A stretch of 64,000 nt of DNA from Henckelia pumila (Eukaryota; Streptophyta; Magnoliopsida; Lamiales; Gesneriaceae). The position numbers and the translations under genes are program-made. The notes below the pieces were generated by a model. That model saw only the letters and a list, made by a program, of their open reading frames with translations, did no database searches and had not been told where the DNA came from. Positions 1-11,331 of this stretch are shown here, piece by piece. Location of the stretch: positions 3,658,001-3,722,000 of the forward strand of contig NC_133123.1 of the NCBI RefSeq assembly GCF_033568475.1. Reading direction: 5' to 3'. Every line of letters starts with the position of its first letter. Within the stretch, counting starts at the first letter, position 1.

Positions 1-3000
1 AAAGTCTGAGAAATACTGCTTTGCCAGCAACTTAAAATCAATCCCGGAATCCAGCTGTCTCAGTCGTGGAAAGTTCAACGGTGAAAAAAATGAGATTGTA
101 GAAGGGCCATTTAGCAAGGAATTGGGTTCATATAAGCATCCCGGTTTCTCAACCAAATCAATAAGATATTCCCTGTGAAACCAATACATTGTTGTTTAAT
201 CTAGGAGTTATGCATGCCTCTCTCTGTACATATAAACTAATGTAGACACACCACATTTTTATGAACCGAGAGCAGCATAGAATATTGCAACCTTTAGAGG
301 TACTCGATTGATGGATTTGAAATAACAGATTTCAAATTTTTTGACTTGTTTGGATGAACAAAATTAATGTGAATTTCAAATCCACTGCGTAACAAGTTAG
401 ACAGTGTCAATAATCATTGTGGTGGATTTCAAATACTTCCAAAATGGATGTCATGTGAAACACACTTTTCAAATCCATTTCTCCGAACAAATCCATCGAT
501 CCAAGCACAACCGTAGAGACCATATAACAAAGTAATTCTCATTCAAGTCAAGAATCAAAATACCGAAAAGGTTATGAAATGTTAATCATGTAAGCATTGT
601 AATCTAAAACTTGAACACAATAGAAAAGATAAAGAAACAGTAAACTAACAAGTTTATAGAATTCTTGCCATCTTGTTTCCAGATTAGCTTTATTTGAAAT
701 GGTGGCAAACATCTGACATAGTTAACTTGATGATTTGGTTGTCCTAATAACCCCAGATTACAGTACTTCACAACGGAAAACTGTGGCACTGATTAAATAG
801 ATGCTTTTGGAATGAGACTTTTGTCCATTTTGAACCAGGTAATAATCTTTCGTTATTGTTCTGATATTGAATAAATGACACCCCAGTGATGTCATTTGCA
901 GAAGTCAGATATACCTTTCAAGCCCAAATCGAACAAGGCATGAAGAAGCATCTTCTCTAGTACAATATTTGCATCCTTTTGCAATCCGGCAAGATAAGCC
1001 AATCGTGTCAGCTAAAATCTGCCAAAACACAACCATTTTATGTGATGTTCGGAAACCAAATTCTACAGGGATTCATCTTATAGCAAACAACTATTTTAGA
1101 ACGGTATTGTCGATGAGAACATCACATGCCAATGTATGATGAGTAAAGAAAAGAAACAGTAATCACATTCACCAAATTCTAAAGGAAACACTATGAGGTA
1201 GAAGTAGTTACCATACAAAAACATTGTAAAAATCCAAGGAAAAATGATGACGGGGTTGTCTTGTAGCAGATTGTAGTACACAACCCCTTTCAGTCCATTT
1301 CCTACACCTTGGCATGTTATTTTAAAAAATAATTAAGTGTGCATTATCAGATCAATTACTGAAATCTAAAAATTAGGTCGAATGGAGGCCGATGTAGGCA
1401 ATAAAAAAACAATCTAGAATTGTACTGGCACAACTGAGCACTTTTTGATATACCTGTTTATGCTATAATAGCAGTACAACTTACACCTGAAAATGTACCA
1501 GACCTAAATCAATGTTCTAAATGGCGACCGAGGCGGCCATCTACTGCACCGCCTTTGCCTACGGCGGTTGGAGGTCAACGGTGAGCCGGGGTGCGCGAGG
1601 CGGGAGAGGAGGGAAAAAGTCAACAAAATTTTTAAAAACCCTAACTATTAAGTATTTATACATTATATACTTTCTATTCAAAAGAAAAAAACAACTCAAT
1701 CACCCACATTTAATATATGCACATATTGCATGTTTATATATAATTATGTATAAATAATAGTGAAAAAATTCAACCGCCTAGGCAGTAGATAGTCACTAAC
1801 CGCCTACCGCCAATTAAAACACTGATCTAAATGAAAAGAAAACTATACAAAATCATTGGGGCTCTAGATGCTTCATGGAGGTGGCGACGGTGATTGTGAT
1901 TCTACCATTTGTTATTAGCGGGAACTAGCGGGGATGAGCAGCCCTAAAAAATTCAAAATCATTGAAAATACTGAGGATAGATCTCACTTTCAGTTTTAAT
2001 ATTGTACCATACATCAGGTTCTAACCCAGAATGTACAGGGTCTGGTAAGAACACATTGGAAGGGAACTTCATTGTGCTGTTTCATGGGACGGAAACACAA
2101 CACAATTTGAGAAAGTAAATGGGACCAAAATTGTCAGTAGACATACAATAGATGGTTGTTGGTCAAAAGGAGGTTCATTCAAGCCACAAAAAAGACAATC
2201 TATGATTGTACTAGCACAACTGAGCACATAATCGCAACAAAGTAGATTAGGACGTACTTTGAATAGCAAAGAGCGGTGCCTGCATAGTCCAATAGAAAGG
2301 CTACCTATAGGGAGAACAATGGACCCCAAGCAATCTTTTAACTCATCAGTGCACTCTTTCCAGAGGGGAATCAAGTCATCTTCCTTGTTAGAAACTGAAA
2401 TCCTAGGAAAGGCATGAAGTGGTGATTACAACAAGAAAGAGTGAGCTCAAATAATAAACTAGGTGCTTCTAGCTTCGAATACTCACCCCATACGATTGCA
2501 AACTAGTTTTGCTAGATGGTCAACAACTTCCTTTGTGGTGATGCAACTAGATGACATAGAATGAATCCGGTTTTGCAGCTCTTTCAAGCTAGGATCACTT
2601 CGTCGATCTACTGAAATCACTTCTACCGAAGACACAATGGCAGGATCTACAGTCTTTAGTGACTCAAGTGATGGAATGCGGCTACTTTCTTGAATATCAG
2701 AGCACACAGCCCAAACATATGGATCCATCCCATCAATCGCATGGAATCCATCTGGAATTTTGTCAAAGTATGATAAACAGCCAGTTACCTGATGAGAACA
2801 AGAGTACGAAGAAAAAGATATGATAATGCTTCAACTCAAAAAGTCAAAAACACAGAACAACGTGCTGAAAAGACTAAGTGCAAACTTTCATTGATTTTAG
2901 ATACATCATGAAAAACCAGAATAATATTGTAATAATGAGAAGGATGTATGCAGAAAGGATAAATGTAAGACGCGCTACAACAAAATGTGTATCTACTATT

Positions 3001-3845
3001 TTAGTAAAAGAGAAGCTGGAACCTTTAATTGTAAATCTTAAAATAATTTCTGTACTAGTACCCTTTTCAGGGTACACTTTGTTGAGCCAAGCAAGCAACG
3101 CTCCGTTGTCTACGTGATTAGTTATTATTCCTTGTTGAAAATAGATCAGTTGTTCCATATATAAAATATGGGGAACGATTGGGTAAATGATAAAAATGCT
3201 GTTTGCTTATGTAAAGGGTGTGTGACCATTTTACACTGAAATTTCACTTTCTTATCCAAATCCAAAACCTACAAATGCGGTATGCATTACCCAGAAGCGA
3301 TGAGAGATGGCCTCCACGGAGGTAGGCAAATATGAAGAGGCTGAGTCATCAGGAAAAGGATCCAAGCAATTAGGGTCATCAGCACAGGTAGCTTCCGATG
3401 AGAGACGAAGAGCTAAAGCAAGCTGCAACTGGTAACTCTCCTCCGTCTGTTGCGCCCAGCTCTTTGACGATGAGTCTCCGTCACCGCTTCCAGAAAGCTC
3501 CGCTGCCTTTGCAGGCAATTCAGCACAAGCGTCATTTAAAGGAGCAAACGCCATCTCGGGATTGGACAGAGAGGGCACATAATTGTCCCCCGAGATTGAG
3601 CTCTCACCAAAGCTGCTCCCGCTCGACTGCCTCTGCAGTCCAGCCGTCCCGATCCGATTCTGCTGCAACTGCGGCTGAATCATCCTTTGATCAAACACCT
3701 CCCAATCAAAGGCCGACACTCTTCCCGGCTTCAAGATATCCTTCTCCCCGGAGTTGGAATCCAATTTCGGCGGATTAAACAAGGGTGGTTCGTCAGTATT
3801 TTGGCTTAATAAAGTGTAGTTGGGTCGTCTACCCTTAATATCCAT
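1..3845 (-). CDS. CTR1: CTR1-like Raf-type protein kinase, N-terminal part (partial)
   Basis: Serine/threonine MAPKKK-like kinase of the CTR1 family, which in Arabidopsis binds ethylene receptors at the ER and represses EIN2. Five exons are visible on the minus strand: 3845-3291, 2788-2487, 2402-2258, 1018-915 and 172-1 (continuing off the edge); all phases join and all introns are GT-AG. They give 426 residues. Family landmarks seen: GRRPNYTLLSQ near residue 5, LQRQSSGSSFGESS, SWAQQTEESYQLQLALALRL, the CTR1/EDR1 regulatory domain with DPYVWAVC, SCITTKEVVDHLAKLVCNRM and GLCRHRSLLFK, then CRIAKGCKYC and YLIDLVEKPG. The kinase domain lies beyond the window. The start chosen is the ATG at 3845, matching the family's short leader before GRRxNYTLLSQ. 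Intron 3 (1019-2257) carries a hAT MITE. Very likely a functional orthologue; completeness cannot be judged here. Confidence 0.93.
1510..1824. mobile_element. hAT-type MITE in CTR1 intron 3
   Basis: A 315-bp non-autonomous element. Its ends are inverted: the left begins CAATGTTCTAAATGGCG and the right, read on the other strand, begins CAGTGTTTTAATTGGCGG. It is flanked by 8-bp direct repeats, acctaaat (1502-1509) and atctaaat (1825-1832), with one mismatch. The CAxTG termini and 8-bp duplication are typical of hAT elements. The interior has GC-rich GGCGG/CCGCC motifs near both ends and an AT-rich middle. No transposase is present. Confidence 0.8.
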
Positions 3846-3862
3846 AGACACAGGCAATTCAT
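3806..3862 (-). promoter_or_regulatory. Upstream ATG overlapping the CTR1 start
   Basis: An ATG at 3862 lies 17 nt before the proposed CTR1 start, in a different frame, and opens an 18-codon reading frame ending at 3806, inside the CTR1 coding sequence. If the transcript includes it, it would compete with the main start. The main ATG has G at +4 and the upstream one has A, so leaky scanning is plausible. This is inference from sequence only. Confidence 0.35.
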
Positions 3863-4757
3863 GAAACCTGAATCCCTCGAGTCACTATCCACAGCTCAAG
3901 AGTATTGCCTCCAGTTCTTCATTAATGGCTTCTCGCTGTTTAGCATTATATCATCGTCGTTGTTATTATTATTATTATATATTGAGGAAGAAAAAGGCCA
4001 GAGAGTTTGCACTGAAAATTATAAAATGGTTTCTTCAAAATATATATATAAAAATGGTCGAATCGCTGCTCGATTAAATTTTTATATAGGTTTCAAAAAA
4101 CAAATAACGATGGACGAGCATGAATCTAAAATTTTGTCTTGTAGTTGTACAACTTCACCTTATTTATCCGACAAATCTTTCTTCTAATCAAATTATTTAA
4201 TTTAAATAAAACTCACCGATACAGATATTTATATTTTATTTAATTAATAATTTGTCGTGATAGAAAAATGACACCGCAAAAGATAAAATCTAGAAATGAG
4301 TCAAATGACAACGAAAGAAAAAACTCACCTAGCTATGTATATAAACTTTTTATTTTTCAGTTAAAACTATAACGTTGATAGCAGCATTAGGTAAGCACAC
4401 CCGATGGATGGGAAATATGGAGAAGAACATGTCTCTCGTGAAACTATTTCACGTATCTTTAATTTTGAGATGATCTCACGAATCTTTATCAGTGAGCGTC
4501 GCTTATATTTACAATAAATAATACATTTTGTATAAAAATATATTTTTTCATAAATGATCAAAATACGAAACTTATCTCACAAAATTCATTCATGAAACTG
4601 TTTCATAATAGTTTTTGTATATAAAAAATAACTTTAATCGATCTTTATTTTTAATAATAATCCTCTCAAGTGTATTTGTGTATATTGGGTCATTTTTTTT
4701 AAAAAAATGATCAAAGTCATTTTGCTAACCTCCGCAACATACTTTGGGTGTGGCGTA

Positions 4758-5089
4758 GGGGTGCAAACGAGTCGAGCTACTCGTTAGTAGCTCGATCAAA
4801 GCTCGAACATACAATCGAGCTCGAGTTCGAGCTTCAAATATATGTGTTCTACTCGATAACACACACATATATAAAATATAATACAAATATATATATATAA
4901 ATATAATGTATATAATATTTTATTTATTTATTTATTCATATATTTTGTATTTATATATATATATATAATTTTCGAGCTCGAGTACAAAACTAACTACTTT
5001 ATCAAGTTCGAGCTCGAGTAGTCAAATACGAGTCGAGCTCAAGCTCAAGTAGTATGCTACTCGGGCTCAGCTCGGCTCGATTACGCATG
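4758..5089. mobile_element. TA-flanked MITE-like element, GGGGTGCAAACGAG family, copy 1
   Basis: Begins GGGGTGCAAACGAGTCGAGC after a TA and ends in decayed complementary sequence before a TA at 5090. Rich in the palindrome CGAGCTCGAG with an AT-rich core. The same left end, including the preceding GCGTA, recurs at 11776 in the second copy (11781-12415), which shows the clean inverted end GACTCGTTTGCACC. Superfamily not certain. Confidence 0.55.
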
Positions 5090-5257
5090 TAGTGTGAGGG
5101 ACACATTTTGTGAGGCTCCATATCAAATGAACGGTATGATTTATTATTTTTTAAAAAATAACGCTATACAATAATAAAGAATTAGATCAACTTAGTAATT
5201 TTACTTTATTTTCACACAACTTTGCCACAATTTATGTTGGCATATTTTAGTTTCAAA

Positions 5258-5431
5258 ATTTGAAAAGTTACGTTCACTCATGTGTTAACAACTTGATGTT
5301 GTTTTTTTTAAAAAAATAACAATAATAATAATAACAACTGTTAATTTGAAAAGTTACGTTCACTCATGTGTTAACAACTTGATGTTGTTTTTTTTAAAAA
5401 AATAACAATAATAATAATAATAACAACTGTT
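5258..5431. repeat. Tandem duplication, 86-bp unit, two copies
   Basis: The segment AATTTGAAAAGTTACGTTCACTC to AATAACAACTGTTA occurs twice in direct succession with a period of 86 bp. The copies are nearly identical, differing mainly in the number of AAT triplets at the end, so the duplication looks recent. Confidence 0.8.
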
Positions 5432-5644
5432 ACATATAAATGATTTCGTAACATTGTAATTCAATTAATATTGATAAGCGTTCATTGTAAAGTGGCATTC
5501 TAATTGACCCGCTAACTACCCCAAATAGTTGTCCTAATTCTCAGAAGGATTTTCTGATAAGTGCATCGCGTCATACACTACTGTACAACAATTGGTTTTC
5601 TTTGACCGTAAGACACTAATCACGGTAATCCGGATCTTTTATTA

Positions 5645-5808
5645 AAAAGTAGATGAGATCTTAGCATATGGGTAATATCCAAACCATGCATCCAACGATT
5701 CGTATTTTTACACATAGACATAATTAATTATATATTGTTGACGTAGCAAATCATGGGACATTAGATCTATCATTGGGGTATTATCCATATGCTAGGTTGA
5801 AATCTACC
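5645..5808. mobile_element. Small inverted-repeat element (MITE-like)
   Basis: Left end GTAGATGAGATCTTAGCATATGG is matched by the right end, which read on the other strand is GTAGATTTCAACCTAGCATATGG. The arms of about 30 bp enclose a single-copy-looking core. No coding potential and no clear target duplication, so the superfamily is left open. Confidence 0.5.
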
Positions 5809-6254
5809 TAAATGACATTACGTGAAATAGACTTGATATCATATTTTAGTCGTCGGCTTTGCTGTAAACATGTATTGGGATATACTGAAATTTTTTTGAA
5901 ATAAAAGGCTTTCCTACTATTTCAAATATCACGGGTTAATTTTCTAACACTTCTTCTATTTGACTAGATTCACGACAAATTATTATTTTTTACATTAAAA
6001 ACATTAATTTTCATTGTATATATGTGTACTCTTCAAATACGGACACAACCGTGCAAATAAATACCCAAACCAAATGCAAATCGCACAGCCATTTTTCTCT
6101 ACATCCAACATCAAGAACCTCAGATTGTCCGGGCATGTTACATCAATCCAAAACTATTCATTCAACTAGAATTTAGATAAGAGAAATAGAACATTCTACA
6201 ACAAACATGGAAACTGAAATTTATCCATTGATGAATACATAAAGCAGGAGCCCA

Positions 6255-8522
6255 TTAGTAAACATATGGAAGTATCCTCCAAGGAACCAGGTTCCGATAT
6301 TCCGCCCAAACTTCCTTGTACTTCTGTGCGCACCGGGCTTCATCTCTTCTTTCTCTCCATATTAGTAAAACAAAGAGGTATATTGGATAGAAATATGGAA
6401 CTGGAGAACTGCATAAGCATGGTAAAAGGCTAAAAAACTAAGTCACTGTAAATTGCTCTTCCTTCATAGATAGATAGAGAGAGAGAGAGATTATGACCTT
6501 ATCCCACAAGGTAAACTGAAGGACAGAGCAACCAACAAATCACCGAGATAATTACTGTGTCTGGCAATTGCCCTGAAAAAGGAACAAAAATCTACCAGGA
6601 TGGAACCATAGTAATTTTGGATAAAGGAGATATTCATAGTTTGTAGAAACATGAGGAACACCAAAATGCAGTGGTATCGTAGAGCCTATACATAAGGAGA
6701 GAACACGGCAAGAGAGATGGTTAAACTTGCAGAGAGATAATACATTATACTCTAGATACCTTGAGGCTACATTCTGATTGATGCCAAGGATTCCAAATCC
6801 ATGATAGTAAATCTATTGAATTTGTTTGGATATTCATTTTAAAATAAATTTTACATCCTTCTTAGCATGTAACCTACTTTTTGCGTCGACACAATAGTCA
6901 TTTGATATCCCTTTTTTTTATTCCTCAAACCCAAGTCCTTCAGTGAGAGAACTTAATTCATATAGTTTGATATATACTTTATTGGCTATTCACGACAACA
7001 AAACTAGTCATCATTGTATTAGCAGTATTTCTACATTAAAACAGGCTTTCAAAACATCTTGAGCCAAAGTGCACCAAATAATGGGGCTTCATCGTTAAGG
7101 GTGCACACTACCAGAGAGTTGAATCTTAACTTGGCTTGAGACTCTACTGCTGAGCGTGAACAATCAGAACATTGGCTGCTGTATGAAGTCACTCCAAAAT
7201 GCCATTCTTATACAAGTTTTCACTTCAGTGGCGTGGATAGTTGCTAAAATTACTTGTCAAAAGGAAAGATACCAAAGCCTGATTTTGTAGTGCTTTTTTA
7301 TTGAAAGAAAAGTTTAGGGCATTGGGATGTGGATAAAATGCATTTTGTTTAAGAAAAATTGTGCTCATAAACTCGAATTTGGTAAGGTGGAACCAGAACA
7401 AATATACAAGTTGTACTCTGCAGCTCCGAGGATCACTCTTAATTAGGCGGTCGCTAACCGTCCTGCCACCGCCTACCGCCATTTACAACATCGGAGTTTT
7501 GTAAACAATAGTATGACAGGATTTGTAATAATATAATATTTTCATGTGATGAAGTAATGAAAATACAGAGAGATGTCTAATGCCAGATGGGTACTTACCA
7601 GAAACCAGAAGCAAGAAGCTTCCCTCCAATTATTTTTGGAGGCCTACCCCAAATAAGTAATTTGGAATTCTTTTTGAAATCATGCTTCTGCTTGTTAGCT
7701 CCTCGGAAGACAAGATAGCTTTGCAACCACAAAACAAGCATATCAGTGTAGACAATAGACACAAGCAATTGAGAAGATCGGAAACTCCAAATATGTTGGT
7801 TGAAAACAACCAACCACAATAGCAGCTGTGATTGCCTCATTTGAACGAGAAATATTACCCAATGAGAAAAACAAGACAGTTGGCAACAACAGCAGCAGTT
7901 GTTAGCTCCACCTCATTATCTTTAAGCCACCAACCCTTTCAAAAGAGAAGAAATAAATTATAAACTATTTACAAGAACATTGTTTTGCATTCATACACTA
8001 CGGCATCATTCACATGCCAGATTGAGCCAGAGTAACCGATCAGATGGCACACTAAACAAGGGAATGGCGAGAATAAATTACTAGAATAGTACATTTCTGA
8101 AAAAAAAAGTAGTGGCTCAAGAATTGAATGGAGTAGGACAACGAAAACATAAATTTTACTTAACTTGCAAATATTAATATCATTTTGGTTGCATAAAGAC
8201 ATTATATAAAATATATAAACCAGTATGAGACAGAAACAGTCAATATCCAATTTCAGGGTACTTCAGGAACCCTTAGAAATTATAGAGGTGAGAATATAAC
8301 CATGGTACAACTGCAGCAACGATCATAGATCAAAAGGATTGACAAAATATAATTAGAGAATCTACATGTGATATGGTTCCATATTAACATAATTCCATGA
8401 TGATACGACACTGTATCGCTAAAAATACTGGATAGACAAAGTATGTCCTCAACAATGCCATCCTAAAATTGCAATGGAGGTTATGTTTCATGGAGGAAAG
8501 GCGAAAGTGCCCATGGATAACT

Positions 8523-8557
<35 letters not shown>

Positions 8558-11331
8558 TGAGAGAGAGAGAGAGAGAGAGAGACAGGATTGGTGGAAATTG
8601 GATATGCTTGGAGAAAGACAAGGGAATCGGAAAACCATAAAAGAAAGGGAATATGAAGGTAGTTAATCACACAGTGAACCTCAACCGAAATGTTTCCAAA
8701 ACCATTTTCAATGCTAACCACATTAACATATCCGGGGATAAGAAACCCAGGACCAAATCATATTTGAGTGCCATTCAGAGTTGATTTCTTCCAAAAAAAA
8801 AAGTTATATGCTTTGACTAAACCCAGTTTGAGGGGAATAAGTATGTAGAGTTGAATTTAAGAAAGGGAAACTTGAAAAAAAAATTGAACTAAGTGTAGCT
8901 TATACTACTGTATACCTGGATACTGAATGTAAATGGAATCCATACTAGATCTCCAAAAACCAGCATGAAACCCAACCTCTCTGCAATTATATCCCATCTA
9001 AGAAGATGCCAATTTGGTTGAGGTTAGATTTAAGGATTCTGGGACATGTGAATGGAAGGTTAACAACTAGGATGGATATTCAAAAAGCAACCAAAGAAAC
9101 GGAAAATTAATTTGACAGAGATGGCAAACCTTCAACACTAATCAGATTATCAGATTGATATGTTAATAATGTTACACAAACCTAGCAGAACAAAAACCAG
9201 TGTGACATTACCACATGATTTTCGACAGACGAATCAAAATTCTAAAATTATATGGCGACCTAAAGCTAATTACACAACAGAACTTTTAAAGCCAAGCAAA
9301 GAGAACTATTCTATGATATATATGTTGGACAAACAAATGATGATACAGATACAATAGCAGTGACATAAATGTGCCAAATGATTAAGGGAATTAATAGGTG
9401 TGGATAACTAGTAGACAGGTCTGAATGTTCACATACAAGAGGAAAGTATGATACTTACGTGGAGGTCATGTACTCTTCAAAGAAAAAGTAGTCCAGAATA
9501 TATAGCTGAATTAGGAAACAAAAGACAAAATTCTAAGTACTAAACAATTTCAAGAACAAACACAACATAATTTTTGCCAACATACCACACAAAATAGCTG
9601 GTAGAGTATCATTGCTCGGCTTAAGTCAGTCACTTGAATGCATTTTGCAAGAACAGACAGGTTTATAAGAAGCCAACCCATCATACCAGCTCTAACAAAG
9701 TAAAATCTACAAATAGATTGGATTACATTATATTAATAATGTACTGGCCAATTCCACCATGTGAGGAGATAAAGGTGGCTATGTATAAGCATAGGAAATC
9801 ACAATCGCATTCACTCATAGACATGATGGAAAAAAGCTGATCAACTGTAGTTTTCTTCCAATCAAGAGGGTATTAACTGGAAGGGATTGTTACTAATTTA
9901 TACAGTGTATACTAAAAAAGAAAAATAAAATAGAGCCTATTGAGAAAATGCCAAAAGCACTAATAGCTAAGTATGTTATGAAGATTGTGAGAATTTCAAG
10001 ACACCTAGCTAGCATCTTAGGTTTGGAAACATACTTGAGGTCAATTCCCATGAACTGAGGATTTAGTTGTATCCCAAACCACCTATAGTATGACATAAGA
10101 ATGCATGAGCATAAAATGCAGAAAACTGTCAAGGACACTCTATAAATTTAGTAAATAAAGCATTGTGTATAAAAAAAAAAATAAGTAGAAAAGAAAATGT
10201 GAAATAGTTCTTGGAGCTTGAATGATCAATAAAAACTGCTTGGAAGATCTCTTCAGGGGAAACTAAAATATTTGATTTCAATAATAGTTTGAGAGATTTC
10301 ATGTGACAAATTGAATGATTTACCAGTCATGAATGAAGTTCCCGGTGACCCGAGGCTTTAAAGAAGAACTTTGTGATCGGGAATTATAGCCAGTTATATA
10401 GAGAAGAAACGTCACCTGTCATGGACAAACACCATCAGAATTCAGAACGAAACACTAGTGATGTACAGGCAAGGAGACACAAGATCGTCAAATTTTACAA
10501 GGTGCATGATCGCCGAATGATTGCAAGTGGCCTTTAAGTCAAAATAAGTTACTGGGATTCGCATGAGTGTATGTGATGCAACACTAGTTAATAAAATTTC
10601 AATATTTCAGAGTCACGTTGTGATGGATGACACCAATAATATGACTTCTCAGCTAAAACTTACGAATACACTGAATATAAACGTTGTTGACAAAAGCTCA
10701 AACCCTCTGTCTGCAATTGCCTGCAGCAAATATAGTGACACCAGATGCATTTCAGAAATCAATGTGCGCATAATAGACAATAAGCCAACTATTTTATCAT
10801 TAGCATACACTAAATGCCGTGAACAAAACAAATTTACAACAATCTTCAGACTCTTATGAGCAAGTAACTACAGATGACAATACTCACAGTGAGCGATACA
10901 AAATCCAACCATCCGCCTATCCCGAGTAGAAAAACCAATAAGATGAGCGATGATAAACCTGTAATCACCAAACAAAGGAAAAACCAACCAAAAAATCCTC
11001 AAGCAACATCATTGGAACCAAAGCTGTGGGAATGGTGCTCTGATTTCTAACCATTGCAACGATAATGGAGCCGACTTCCATCAGAAAGCACCGCTCCAGG
11101 AACAACTTTCCCGGGCAAAAGGGATCCAGCAATCGCCAAGTAAGTAATGAATAACAGAATCATAGCAACCTATTCCATTTGTTTTCAAAAATCACAGCAG
11201 AAAAAGTAGTCGTTACAATGAGATGCAGATAGCGAATTCATCAAACAAATTCTGAGTGATATGCAGAGAGAACAAACTGATGTCCACGAAGGAATGAGGG
11301 AAAGGAGAAGAGCACGGAGATCCATCGGCAT
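6255..11331 (-). CDS. FK: Delta(14)-sterol reductase (FACKEL), complete, 13 exons
   Basis: NADPH-dependent reductase that removes the C-14 double bond after CYP51 in sterol synthesis; an ER multi-pass membrane protein of the ERG24/lamin B receptor family. Exons (minus): 11331-11278, 11169-11052, 10958-10888, 10720-10664, 10415-10324, 10082-10035, 9706-9586, 9505-9459, 8997-8916, 7935-7859, 7718-7599, 6572-6498, 6408-6255. All phases join with GT-AG introns, giving 371 residues, close to the Arabidopsis protein (about 369). Recognisable stretches: AGSLLPGKVV near the N terminus, DRGFELLSTTFIF, WWFGIQLNPQFMGIDLK, FVRAGMMGWLLINLS, EEYMTSTWDIIAERLGFML, YLVFRGANKQKH, RHSNYLGDLL and the C-terminal LVPWRILPYVY. 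The start is the first of two nearby in-frame ATGs (11331, 11325). The tiny exons and long introns are typical; intron 11 (6573-7598) carries a hAT end fragment. No defect seen. Confidence 0.95.
7445..7494. mobile_element. Truncated hAT-like terminus in an FK intron
   Basis: The sequence taggcggtcgctaaccgtc followed by ccaccgcctaccgccattta resembles the right end of the hAT MITE at 1510-1824 (GGCGG/CCGCC clusters followed by the CCATTTACAACA-type terminus). No matching left end or 8-bp duplication was found, so it is called a relic. Confidence 0.4.
8524..8582. repeat. Compound microsatellite (TG)n-(GA)n
   Basis: About 15 TG dinucleotides followed, after a short AGTG step, by about 12 GA dinucleotides. 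It lies in the FK intron between exons 8916-8997 and 7859-7935. Reading frames through it are artefacts of the repeat. Confidence 0.95.

Larger units (their letters stand above)
3863..6254. other. Intergenic, CTR1 promoter side to FK 3' end
   Basis: Head-to-tail gap between two minus-strand genes. It should hold the CTR1 5' UTR and promoter (just above 3860, with a run of TTATTATTAT and TATATATA) and the FK 3' UTR. The remainder is AT-rich and contains two probable MITEs (4758-5089, 5645-5808) and a short tandem duplication (5258-5431). No coding exon was recognised. Confidence 0.6.

Noticed and set aside
300-512. Possible MITE in CTR1 intron 4 (GATGGATTTGAAAT near 310 and CAAATCCATCGATCC near 488)
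   Set aside because: The inverted similarity is short and no target duplication or clean ends could be found, so it was not listed as a feature.
3398-3778. 126-codon plus-strand open frame
   Set aside because: Antisense shadow of CTR1 exon 1, which has clear family motifs on the minus strand.
8384-8721. Open frames around 8.4-8.7 kb with SLSLSLSLTHTHTHTH-type peptides
   Set aside because: Translation of the TG/GA microsatellite in an FK intron.
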